NCBI GenBank assembly: GCA_002686195.1
Contig: NZAS01000164.1
Coordinates: forward strand, 1 to 9,506
Source: Candidatus Pacearchaeota archaeon
GTDB lineage: Archaea > Nanoarchaeota > Nanoarchaeia > Pacearchaeales > GW2011-AR1
Length of the DNA: 9,506 nucleotides
Reading direction: 5' to 3'
Part shown: piece by piece, positions 1-6,623 of the stretch
Layout of the letters: every line of letters begins with the position of its first letter
Numbering within the stretch: position 1 is the first letter of the stretch
Program-made: the position numbers and the translations under genes
The notes under the pieces: model-generated
Database searches by the model: none
Told to the model about the DNA's origin: nothing
Seen by the model: only the letters and a program-made list of their open reading frames with translations

Positions 1-1575
1 ATTCATATCTTCCAACATTGCGGTCAAGGCTTCTAGGTCAGTCACATCTCCAAACGCTGCCTGAGCGTCCAGTGTAATTTCGTGTAATGCCCTCATGTTG
101 CCTTCGGAGTCCATAATCTCCACACCAAGTTTAGCCAAAGCAGAAGAGTTATCATCCGCATGTTTGGCAAACTGCGCTAGGGCTTGACGTAGACCCCTAC
201 CTGCTATACCTGCCTCTAGAGCTCTGTTAGTCAGCACCTCTAAGCCCCCTAATAGTTCATCTACGCTTTGCCCTGTAGCTACAAAGAAAGGCATAGCGAA
301 CTTAACAGAGCTTGCCAAGTCTTCCCATTCAATAAGAGACTTCTGGATGCTGTGCGCGAATTTATCTACCAGTTCGGCTGAGTCGGTCATCTCCATACCG
401 AAACCCATAATGGTCTGTACAGTCAGCTTGGCTAATGCGTTGTGGTCGCCCTGTGTAGCCATAGCGAGTTTCATAGTGTGCTGTAGAACCTCTTGAGATT
501 CAGCAGCCGTCAACCCCGCAGAAGCCAACTGATAAAGACCAGTAGCCATATCTTGAGCACTAACACCGTATTTCAAAGTGAATCTAACCATCTCGTCACT
601 CACACTATGTAGTACTTCTCTGGTTTCATTGAAAACTGAATTAGCATTGATAATGGTCTTTTCAAATTCTTGAACCGTTTCTGCCAATGGCTGCATCTTA
701 TAAAAGAAAGCCGCAGCAGCTGCCGTTCCTATAACAAAGGCGTTTTTAAGTCCTGAAGATATTTTACCAGCGCTCATAGAAGCGACCTTACCTATTCTCT
801 GTAGGCCCTGAGCTATAACCTTCTGCCTTTGTATTACTGCTTTATCTGCCGCCCCTTTCTTCTTTTCTGCCTGTCTTTCTTTCTTGGCGTTTTTAGATTT
901 AATCTTACCAGTTTTTCTTTCCTGCTGCATTATGTCTTCATTGAGGTTCTTCATGTCCTTATGTTGTCTTTCAAGGGCCTCAACTTCAGCTTTCTGTTTT
1001 AAATAAGCCTTTGTGCCTTTCTTAATACCATCTAGTTTTTCTTTCTCCGATTTAGCCATCCTTTCGGTAAGGTTAATTAAACGTTTTCTAGTTTCAACGT
1101 CCTTCTTACTAAAATCAGATACAGATTTACCTTTACCAAACCCACCGGCTTTAGTGACTTTGATTCCCAACTTCTCCGCTTCTTTGGCAAATTTACCATA
1201 AGATTTAGACATACCCTTCATAGAGGCTTTAAATGCAGTATTATAAGCTTTTAATTCCTTAGTAGACATTTTGGCTGCTTTAGCAGGTGATAATGGTTTT
1301 GGCATGCTCTTTTGTATAGATGCTTGAGCACTTTTAGCAGATTGAGCAACACCTTTAACTAAATCTTCATCAGCCTTTTTATTAGCTTTTGATATTTTAT
1401 TTAAGCTTTTTTGGTAGACCGCTTCATTTTTAGCAAAGCCTTCAGCTGCTTTTTTAGTAGAAACAGCATTTAAAGTCGAAGCTACTGCTTCGAATCCACC
1501 AATTGTGTTTTTTGCTGAACTTCTGTCTAAGTCGAAGCCTACACCGGCTGTTACTATATAATCAGTCCTACCCAT
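1..1575 (-). CDS. Phage tail tape measure protein, N-terminal 525 residues (3' end beyond the window)
   Basis: I translated this frame by hand from the ATG at 1575; it stays open to base 1, giving 525 residues with no stop. Tape measure proteins fix tail length and are packed inside the tail tube. The first 270 residues are rich in Lys, Ala, Glu and Gln and look helical. A short hydrophobic stretch (VIGTAAAAAFF) lies near residues 280-290. From about residue 303 the sequence has the hallmarks of the TP901-type tape measure core (TIGR01760 / PhageMin_Tail): FEKTIINANSVFNET, then a region with YGVSAQDMATGLYQLASAGL, then VKFAMPFFVATGQSVDELLG and AGIAGRGLRQAL. The start has AGGT about 8 bases upstream, overlapping the TAG stop of the preceding gene. 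Position directly after the chaperone pair is the usual one. GC rises from about 30% near the 5' end to about 47% toward the left edge. Confidence 0.96.
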   Translation of the reverse strand, partial: MGRTDYIVTAGVGFDLDRSSAKNTIGGFEAVASTLNAVSTKKAAEGFAKNEAVYQKSLNKISKANKKADEDLVKGVAQSAKSAQASIQKSMPKPLSPAKAAKMSTKELKAYNTAFKASMKGMSKSYGKFAKEAEKLGIKVTKAGGFGKGKSVSDFSKKDVETRKRLINLTERMAKSEKEKLDGIKKGTKAYLKQKAEVEALERQHKDMKNLNEDIMQQERKTGKIKSKNAKKERQAEKKKGAADKAVIQRQKVIAQGLQRIGKVASMSAGKISSGLKNAFVIGTAAAAAFFYKMQPLAETVQEFEKTIINANSVFNETREVLHSVSDEMVRFTLKYGVSAQDMATGLYQLASAGLTAAESQEVLQHTMKLAMATQGDHNALAKLTVQTIMGFGMEMTDSAELVDKFAHSIQKSLIEWEDLASSVKFAMPFFVATGQSVDELLGGLEVLTNRALEAGIAGRGLRQALAQFAKHADDNSSALAKLGVEIMDSEGNMRALHEITLDAQAAFGDVTDLEALTAMLEDMN

Positions 1576-1584
1576 ATATATTAC

Positions 1585-1881
1585 CTAAAGTAAATCTTTA
1601 AAAGATTGTGTTTTCTTTCTCCTTCCAGTTCTCTCTTGATACTTTGCGTTTATCTCCAAATATTTAGCATAATCCCCTCTTATTTGAGGTCGTGATTTTG
1701 CTTGTTCACTTATATCTTCTGCGGAATATCCATCGAATGCGTGCATTTGATTATAAATGCTATACGCCATCAATATACCTTCTAATTCATGTCTAGGAGC
1801 TTTTTTAATATCGCCCCATCGCATACCAAGTTCTTTCATCAAGGGGATGATAAGATACACCGCTTCGGGTGCTTCTTTCAT
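1585..1881 (-). CDS. Tail assembly chaperone, second frame (lambda T-like)
   Basis: This 98-residue ORF starts in an ATGA overlap with the preceding gene and stops 9 bases before the tape measure start. By position it matches the lambda G/T arrangement, in which the downstream frame is translated as a -1 fusion to the upstream protein and helps the tape measure and tube proteins assemble. It has a hydrophobic, helical N-terminus (MKEAPEAVYLIIPLMKELGM), a central segment with HELEGILMAYSIYNQMHAFDG, and a basic C-terminus with RTGRRKK. I see no strong Shine-Dalgarno motif before the ATG; AAAGTGG is weak. It could therefore be reached by translational coupling, by frameshifting, or both. I do not recognise a named family from sequence alone; the call rests on context and overlap. 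Confidence 0.72.
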   Translation of the reverse strand: MKEAPEAVYLIIPLMKELGMRWGDIKKAPRHELEGILMAYSIYNQMHAFDGYSAEDISEQAKSRPQIRGDYAKYLEINAKYQERTGRRKKTQSFKDLL

Positions 1882-1896
1882 CCACTTTGAAAATCT
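1878..1896 (-). promoter_or_regulatory. Candidate -1 frameshift / translational coupling site between chaperone frames
   Basis: The -1 frame has a TAA at 1899-1897, so any slip into the downstream frame must happen between that stop and the TGA at 1880-1878. Within this short window the first-frame codons read GAT TTT CAA AGT GGA TGA. The only tRNA able to re-pair perfectly after slipping back one base is Phe on TTT (1892-1890, preceded by T). There is no canonical X XXY YYZ heptamer. A slip here would give a fusion of about 223 residues through Phe122-Ser-Lys-Trp-Met. Ordinary stop-start coupling at ATGA is an equally valid reading. Confidence 0.4.
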
Positions 1897-2255
1897 TTAG
1901 TTGATGGACCTTCTGATTGAGTTGTTCCTAAAACAGTGCCTGATATTAGCCACCTAAGTGTTGTTGGCATTTTGCCCCAGTTATCGTCCGTAAGGTTTAT
2001 ACCTTCTGGATTCTTTTCATTAGCTTTTGCTATCATACGCGCCACTCTCTGAGAAGCAATTTCTCGATAATAATCGTTTTGCTCCTCTGAAGGCATGTCG
2101 TCTTCAGGCAATAGCATTTTGGGTTCTTCTTCTTCTGTCAATTCACAATATTGAATTGTCAGAGTCTTTCCTTGCCACTCTATGTCCTTAGATTGGACCG
2201 TGTCAGTCATTGCTATTAGTTCTTCAATGCTCCATACTTGTTTCTCTTCTGTCAT
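1878..2255 (-). CDS. Tail assembly chaperone, first frame (lambda G-like)
   Basis: This ORF encodes 125 residues from the ATG at 2255, with GGAG five bases upstream. It is acidic, with a cluster ELTEEEEPKMLLPEDDMPSE around residues 38-57, and has a C-terminal helix-like segment ending TTLRWLISGTVLG before a flexible tail. Phage tail assembly chaperones are small, usually acidic helical proteins encoded between the major tail protein and the tape measure gene; this one sits exactly there. Its TGA stop overlaps the ATG of the next ORF. That ORF lies in the -1 frame, which is the geometry expected for a G/GT frameshift fusion. Sequence similarity to a named chaperone family is not obvious to me, so the assignment is mainly from gene order. 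Confidence 0.75.
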   Translation of the reverse strand: MTEEKQVWSIEELIAMTDTVQSKDIEWQGKTLTIQYCELTEEEEPKMLLPEDDMPSEEQNDYYREIASQRVARMIAKANEKNPEGINLTDDNWGKMPTTLRWLISGTVLGTTQSEGPSTKDFQSG

Positions 2256-2268
2256 ATTTTCTCCATTA

Positions 2269-2304
2269 TTTTTTTTTGATATATTCCCTAGGAAGATATA
2301 TTTA
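2269..2304 (-). repeat. Imperfect inverted repeat followed by an A9 run, before the chaperone genes
   Basis: In the 46-base gap after the 360-residue tube paralogue, bases 2278-2301 form an imperfect inverted repeat. The arms are ATATATTCC and GGAAGATATAT with a CTA loop and one bulged base. On the coding strand it is followed by nine A residues (2277-2269) and then the GGAG ribosome site. There is no U-run after the stem in the transcribed direction, so it is not a standard intrinsic terminator. It could be a weak structure in the mRNA that lowers chaperone expression relative to tube proteins, or simply AT-rich chance. Confidence 0.3.
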
Positions 2305-3384
2305 CATATCTGCCGCTAATAAGCGGGTGTCTACTTCGCCTAGTGTAGAACCTATTAAAGGTGTTACATGGCTGATTAATTCACATGTTTCTTCAGTTGT
2401 ACCATCAGCATTCAATGCTATTGTATGCCCTGTTAATTGACAACCGGGTATGGAAATTATTTCTGTAGACCCTTTCAATTCGATGAATACTCTATATCCA
2501 AATGATACACCAGTTCCACCAAAATCTGTTACATTTTTTGGAGCAACTAAACCATTGTTTATATACCAAGTATCTGCTGCACCTTCTATAACGCCCCAAC
2601 GAGCTCCATAATCGCCCGTCTCGGCTGTTGAACCAGTCCACCCTTTACTAGATGCTGTAGGTCCATTATATACCACATCCCAAACATTATCACTCTTTTT
2701 ACGAGTTAATGATATTGTAGTTTCCTTTTTAATTTCAGCCTTCAATACCGTTTTAGAACTCATAAAGGTAATATCTTCATCAGTAACACCTATACTAAGG
2801 TCTACTCCAGTCAAATCTTTTATTCTAGTAAGTGATGGAGATAAATCCAAATTCTCTGCAAACGTTGTTCCCGCTGCAAAGTCAGGTTCATCATAACCAC
2901 CAGTAAAACTTACCACCGTTATATCACTAGCATCATTTGTGGCTATAGTTTTGTTACCAGCTATACCTGCTACATCTTGTGTAAGGGTAACAGTTGCTGA
3001 AGAGCCTTCTGAGGCTGTTATTTTATCAGCGTGAGCATTGCTGGCGTGATTGACAGCAGTAGTAAATAACTCTGCCGCCTTGCTAGGATGCCCGAATGTA
3101 CCTTGAATTCCTACATTTGTTGTAGAGGCGGTATAAGTATTAGTATTAGTGTCGTCGTCGAGTGTATAAACAACTGATGTACCGTCTGATGAAATAACTG
3201 TAATAGTTGAATCGTCTAAGTCAGCAGCTGCGCTGTTGGTAAACTGTACTGTTCCCGTAGCCGCAACGTCTGCCGGAGCGCCCGCTCCTGTAGTAGTTAC
3301 CGTATTAGCCGAAACATCAACTTGGCATTCGGCGGATTCGGTTGTTAAATAAACCTTAACGTCTCTTCCAAGATAGTATGCCAT
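2302..3384 (-). CDS. Major tail protein paralogue with inserted domain (360 residues)
   Basis: This protein is a clear paralogue of the 184-residue tail tube protein encoded immediately before it. Both begin M-x-Y-x-LGRDV-x-V. From residue 190 (DLTGV) it aligns with residue 48 of the short copy: 40 of the first 51 positions are identical by eye, including SKTVLKAEIKKETT and SLTRKKS. Later matches include GARWG, FGY and LNADGTTEET. Between the shared ends it carries about 140 extra residues. Residues 45-165 read as a Thr/Ser/Asp-rich beta domain (TVQFTN, STITVISSDGTSVVYTL, TVTLTQDVAGIAGN, FTGGYDE), and a second small insertion follows WDVVYN. The C-terminus is 13 residues longer. It probably forms part of the tail tube or tail tip with an outward decoration domain. 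GAGG eight bases before the ATG overlaps the TGA of the upstream gene, suggesting coupled translation. Confidence 0.85.
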   Translation of the reverse strand: MAYYLGRDVKVYLTTESAECQVDVSANTVTTTGAGAPADVAATGTVQFTNSAAADLDDSTITVISSDGTSVVYTLDDDTNTNTYTASTTNVGIQGTFGHPSKAAELFTTAVNHASNAHADKITASEGSSATVTLTQDVAGIAGNKTIATNDASDITVVSFTGGYDEPDFAAGTTFAENLDLSPSLTRIKDLTGVDLSIGVTDEDITFMSSKTVLKAEIKKETTISLTRKKSDNVWDVVYNGPTASSKGWTGSTAETGDYGARWGVIEGAADTWYINNGLVAPKNVTDFGGTGVSFGYRVFIELKGSTEIISIPGCQLTGHTIALNADGTTEETCELISHVTPLIGSTLGEVDTRLLAADM

Positions 3385-3394
3385 ATCAATATCC

Positions 3395-3949
3395 TCACGT
3401 GCTCGCTATAATTGGGTTTTCTTGACTAAGTAATTCTATAGTTTCTTCAGTCGTACCATCTGCATTTAATGAAACAGTGTGTCCCGTAATTTGCATGTTG
3501 GGTACCTTGAAAATTTCAGTTCCAGCAAGCAGAGTAATTTCTACTTGATAACCGAATGTTACTCCAGTACCACCAGAATCTGAAATGGTTGTTGGTTCTC
3601 CAGCTAAATTTGCAATAAAGCCGTCCGCCCCATCAGTTCCCCATCGTGCTCCTGCATTAAACACCGCATCCCAAGCATTATTGCTCTTTTTGCGAGTTAA
3701 CGAAACTGTAGTTTCTTTTTTTATCTCGGCCTTTAAGACCGTTTTGCTACCTATATAAGTAACATCTTCATCTGTAACTCCGATACCAAGCTCCACACCA
3801 GTTAAATCTGACACTGCGACACCAGCTACACTTGCAAACGCTGTGTCTCCAGTACCGTCAGCCGCGACGGCTCCAGTAGCGGTGACTGCTTTAACGTCAT
3901 CTGCGGCCTTTATGGTAACGGCTACATCTCTTCCTAGGAAATATACCAT
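3395..3949 (-). CDS. Major tail (tube) protein, 184 residues
   Basis: This is the best candidate for the main tail tube subunit. Length, position before the chaperone pair and beta-rich composition fit a lambda gpV/TP901-type tube protein. The sequence begins MVYFLGRDVAVTI, has a Gly/Ala/Asp-rich loop to about residue 47, then a conserved core (GVTDED, SKTVLKAEIKKETT, SLTRKKS, NAGARWG). It ends with GGTGVTFGYQVEI, ITGHTVSLNADGTTEET and LLSQENPII. The ATG at 3949 has TTGGAG about ten bases upstream. The gene follows the largest gap in the window, which holds a TATA-like element and a perfect hairpin, consistent with its own promoter for strong expression. The protein is paralogous to the 360-residue product of the next gene. 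I do not recognise a specific named family member. Confidence 0.85.
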   Translation of the reverse strand: MVYFLGRDVAVTIKAADDVKAVTATGAVAADGTGDTAFASVAGVAVSDLTGVELGIGVTDEDVTYIGSKTVLKAEIKKETTVSLTRKKSNNAWDAVFNAGARWGTDGADGFIANLAGEPTTISDSGGTGVTFGYQVEITLLAGTEIFKVPNMQITGHTVSLNADGTTEETIELLSQENPIIAST

Positions 3950-3970
3950 ATTTAATTTTCTCCAATTGGT

Positions 3971-3991
3971 TAAGCGTTGCGCTAACGCTTA
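3971..3991 (-). repeat. Perfect 8-bp hairpin in the major tail protein leader
   Basis: TAAGCGTT and AACGCTTA form a perfect eight base pair stem around a five-base loop. It lies 22 bases upstream of the major tail protein ATG and about 25 bases downstream of a TATA-like element, so a transcript from that element would begin at or near the hairpin. No T-run follows it on either strand, which argues against a bacterial-type terminator. A 5' stabilising stem or a protein-binding site is possible; neither is shown. Confidence 0.55.
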
Positions 3992-4004
3992 GTTATATTA
4001 TATA

Positions 4005-4024
4005 CCAGTAGTATATAAAGGTTT
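4005..4024 (-). promoter_or_regulatory. Archaeal-type BRE/TATA promoter candidate before the major tail protein
   Basis: The coding strand carries CTTTATATA preceded by a purine/A-rich GAAAC, resembling an archaeal TATA box with its BRE. The 20-base block from AAACC to CTGG matches the block before the 70-residue gene at 16 positions. A start about 25 bases downstream of the box centre falls near 3990. A bacterial reading is weaker: TATAAT occurs just downstream (about 4003-3998), but there is no convincing -35 hexamer at the right distance. Confidence 0.5.
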
Positions 4025-4032
4025 CGCTCAAT

Positions 4033-6096
4033 CTACTTCTGCACTGCTCCCTTTCCTCTATAGATGTTATCATTAATACCTATATAAGGTAAAGCCCAAA
4101 ATCTATTAGCATTTACTAAACCTGTTTTTGTAAGTGCTTGTTTTCCTTGGAGACTTCCCGGCCTTAAAGAAGACTGTCTACCCTTCGGCCAAGAATGTGC
4201 ATATCTTTTCATCGTGGGTTTTATATTTGAATATGCATCGTCTATACCCTTCGTTGCCCTAAAATTACCAACATCTTCATAAAACATACCCATTACTTGT
4301 TCCATCATATCAGAAAGTCCTTTAGGTGAAAAGCTTACTCTGGTTGTGCTGTGACATTTACGTTTTGCATCTTGTTGTGCTCCTTGAAATGCCATAGATT
4401 CAGCAGTTTTAGAGGAACCGTGTATCCTAGCTAAGGCATGAGCTTGACTTTGTCTTTGTGCTATTTCCTGTGCTTTTCCTTCACTTAAAGCTTCATTTGC
4501 AACTGCAAGAGCTAATAGATGTGATTCTCCTCGTAAAATAGTTGTACCATGTGGTGATTTCATCTTTCCTGTCTCATAGAATTCCATAGTTTCAGAATTT
4601 ATACCCATAGGTATACTTGCATAAGTTCTACTACCATCTGGCCAAGAAGCTATTCTATGACCTTGTCTAAAATATCGTTCTGTTCCATCTCCTAAACTTG
4701 CTAACAAATGCACAACATTTCTCATTGCTGATTCATTAACCGTTCTTCCTCCACTCTCCACTGTAGTTCTTTTACCCATTCTAACACCTATTACATCAGC
4801 AATATTTTTTACGGATATTTTATCTGGTGCTGCTCCTTTTTTAGATGCCTTTCCTGCGTCTTTTTTCCATTGTTTTTTTACCTTTTCTACTTCTTTTAAT
4901 AAATCTTTAAACATTTTCTTCTGTTGTTTCTTTGAGTTTTCTTCACCCTTATTCATGAACTTTAACATACTTCTAATAGCAGGGTTATAATCTCTAGTTA
5001 TATTCTTAATAAACATTTCCACAACAGCTTTTCTAAGTACTTCTGTATTACCACCATCTTTTAAATTTTCAACTGCTCTTTTAACTGCTGCCGTAGCAGT
5101 AACTATTCCGTGACCTTTATCTTCTGTAAGGGCCATCTCAGTTGAATCTATATATATGTCTTTTCCGGCTTTATCTCTCGTCAAAGCATCTAATTTATTA
5201 GCATGACTTCTTTTATCTATTTTTAAATCACTCTGTCTTGCATAATCCTTCATGTCAGCTTCTAATCCTGCGCGAGCTTCTGCTATTTCTTCTTCAGGCA
5301 CATCTGCTTCTCCGCGTCCAACAGATTCTAAACCCTTTTGTATTTCGGCTTTATCTAGTGCCTCATCGAAAACTGTATGAGCCATCTCCGTAGCTAATAT
5401 TACTAAATCAGATTCAATATCTTTATAAAGAATATTTAAATAGTTTTGTGGCATTTCTGATGTATTACCATCTCCTATAGCTTTAGCCCATATATCTAAA
5501 GATTCTTGTATAGATTCTTGTTTTCTCTCTCCTTCTAAATACCAAACTCTGGTACCATATAGTTTATATAATTCACTACCACCCATCCATTTAGTATAAC
5601 TTACCTTTTGTAGTTTCTCACCTGCTTCTTTTGCATCTTTAAACAGTTGGCCTTGGTTTGTATCTTCATTGAATGGTGTTCCCTTTCCTAAAATTTTAGA
5701 TACGTATTGTCCCGGACTAAAATACTTTCCTAAGTGTTTTCCAGTACCCTTTGGTCTTTTTATAAAAGCCTGACCAGTTTCGTATCCTGAATCAGACCAA
5801 AACTCTGGATTCTCACTTCCATCCTCTAAAAGTTTTTTCTTACCGGGCATAGGTCTACGAAATGCTTTTGGTATAGCGTGTTTACCACCTGTCTTTTTTA
5901 ATTCGGCTGCTTGTGATTTCATTCTTCTTAGAGAACTATTCGCATAGCCACTTTTATGATGATATTTAGAACCTACGGCTCCCTTACCTTTACCTTTACT
6001 TTTACCCCAACTTATTCTAGAAGCTAATTCAGGATAAAAACCAGAGGTAATAGTATAAGCAATATTTTTCTTTCGACCTGTTTCTGGGCCAGCCAT
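4033..6096 (-). CDS. 687-residue lysine-rich protein of unknown function in the tail module
   Basis: I do not recognise this protein. It starts two bases after the tail terminator stop with GAGG five bases before the ATG, and ends 83 bases before the tube protein start, so it is cotranscribed with tail genes. Residues 1-140 are strongly basic and rich in Gly, Lys and Ser (GKSKGKGKG near 31-39, then RRPMPGKKK). Residues 190-300 look helical and charged, with an acidic patch PEEEIAEARAGLEADM. Residues 383-420 form a Lys/Gln/Glu-rich, probably coiled segment (KKQQKKMFKDLLKEVEKVKK). The C-terminal half has distinctive aromatic and His motifs: RYFRQGHRIASWPDG, HGTTILRGESHLLALAVANEAL, MKRYAHSWPKGR and ANRFWALPYIG. 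There is one cysteine (residue 581), no signal peptide and no membrane segment. I see no recognisable enzyme motif. Possible roles are a virion-packaged DNA-binding protein, a neck component or an internal protein; all are inference. Confidence 0.85.
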   Translation of the reverse strand: MAGPETGRKKNIAYTITSGFYPELASRISWGKSKGKGKGAVGSKYHHKSGYANSSLRRMKSQAAELKKTGGKHAIPKAFRRPMPGKKKLLEDGSENPEFWSDSGYETGQAFIKRPKGTGKHLGKYFSPGQYVSKILGKGTPFNEDTNQGQLFKDAKEAGEKLQKVSYTKWMGGSELYKLYGTRVWYLEGERKQESIQESLDIWAKAIGDGNTSEMPQNYLNILYKDIESDLVILATEMAHTVFDEALDKAEIQKGLESVGRGEADVPEEEIAEARAGLEADMKDYARQSDLKIDKRSHANKLDALTRDKAGKDIYIDSTEMALTEDKGHGIVTATAAVKRAVENLKDGGNTEVLRKAVVEMFIKNITRDYNPAIRSMLKFMNKGEENSKKQQKKMFKDLLKEVEKVKKQWKKDAGKASKKGAAPDKISVKNIADVIGVRMGKRTTVESGGRTVNESAMRNVVHLLASLGDGTERYFRQGHRIASWPDGSRTYASIPMGINSETMEFYETGKMKSPHGTTILRGESHLLALAVANEALSEGKAQEIAQRQSQAHALARIHGSSKTAESMAFQGAQQDAKRKCHSTTRVSFSPKGLSDMMEQVMGMFYEDVGNFRATKGIDDAYSNIKPTMKRYAHSWPKGRQSSLRPGSLQGKQALTKTGLVNANRFWALPYIGINDNIYRGKGAVQK

Positions 6097-6098
6097 AA

Positions 6099-6623
6099 CT
6101 ACCTCTTATTGAGGAAATATATTTCAAACTCGGCTGTGGCACCATTCCACTGAGATGCAGGTAAAAAACCTATATCTCTCCATTGTGATAAATGGCGCTC
6201 TAATATTTCCAATTCTTCCTCCTCGTAATCAGACCAATTAATCTCCATAACAGAATTGGCTATATTCAACATTAACCAATTTAATAATCTTCTTTGTTTA
6301 TAATCCGTATCTGGTGTACTATTACCAGTAGTATCAATTTTGAGAACCGTTTCCCTGTCCACAAATAAATGTACCAAAAATGCCATACCATAAACTTCTC
6401 CAGAAGCGGCAGCAGATGTAGAACCAAATGTTATGTCTTCTCCAAAATATTTCTCTTCGAAACCTGAAGCAACCTGTTGTACAACTATAGCAGGGAATTT
6501 TAGCTCTTCTGTTTCAGGAAACTGCCCAAATACATAAACCTCACCTGTAACAGCATCATTAATCTTATCACTTATACCCATCATAAGGGCTCGTTCTATA
6601 ACATTAAGATAATCCTTAGCCAT
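6099..6623 (-). CDS. Probable tail terminator / tail completion protein (174 residues)
   Basis: The start is the ATG at 6623, because AAGGAG sits eight bases upstream; the frame is open to an ATG at 6686, but that would add 21 residues lying within the preceding gene without a ribosome site. The start overlaps the preceding stop by eight bases (ATGGCTAA). The protein begins MAKDYLNVIERALMMGISDKI, has FPAIVVQQVASGFEEKYFGE at 43-62, a central strand pair GEVYGMAFLVHLFVD, then DYKQRRLLNWLMLNIANSVM, and ends AEFEIYFLNKR. An N-terminal helix, FPAI-type strand, long helix and final beta strand are the general pattern of gpU/gp17-like terminators, which cap the tube at the head-proximal end. Position between a head-closure candidate and the tube genes supports this. 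Similarity to a named family is not certain. Confidence 0.6.
   Translation of the reverse strand: MAKDYLNVIERALMMGISDKINDAVTGEVYVFGQFPETEELKFPAIVVQQVASGFEEKYFGEDITFGSTSAAASGEVYGMAFLVHLFVDRETVLKIDTTGNSTPDTDYKQRRLLNWLMLNIANSVMEINWSDYEEEELEILERHLSQWRDIGFLPASQWNGATAEFEIYFLNKR

Noticed and set aside
1013..1201. Plus-strand ORF of 62 residues
   Set aside because: It lies wholly inside the tape measure gene on the opposite strand and has no ribosome site or recognisable protein features.
2210..2440. Plus-strand ORF of 76 residues
   Set aside because: It overlaps two confident minus-strand genes and their gap; its hydrophobic start comes from the antisense of A-rich sequence.
3971..3991. Hairpin as an intrinsic terminator
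   Set aside because: No T-run follows the stem in either direction, and it lies downstream of a promoter-like box, in the leader rather than at an operon end.
3998..4003. Bacterial -10 box TATAAT before the major tail protein
   Set aside because: No acceptable -35 hexamer is found about 17 bases upstream; the sequence there is GAAACC. The archaeal-type reading also recurs at a second site.
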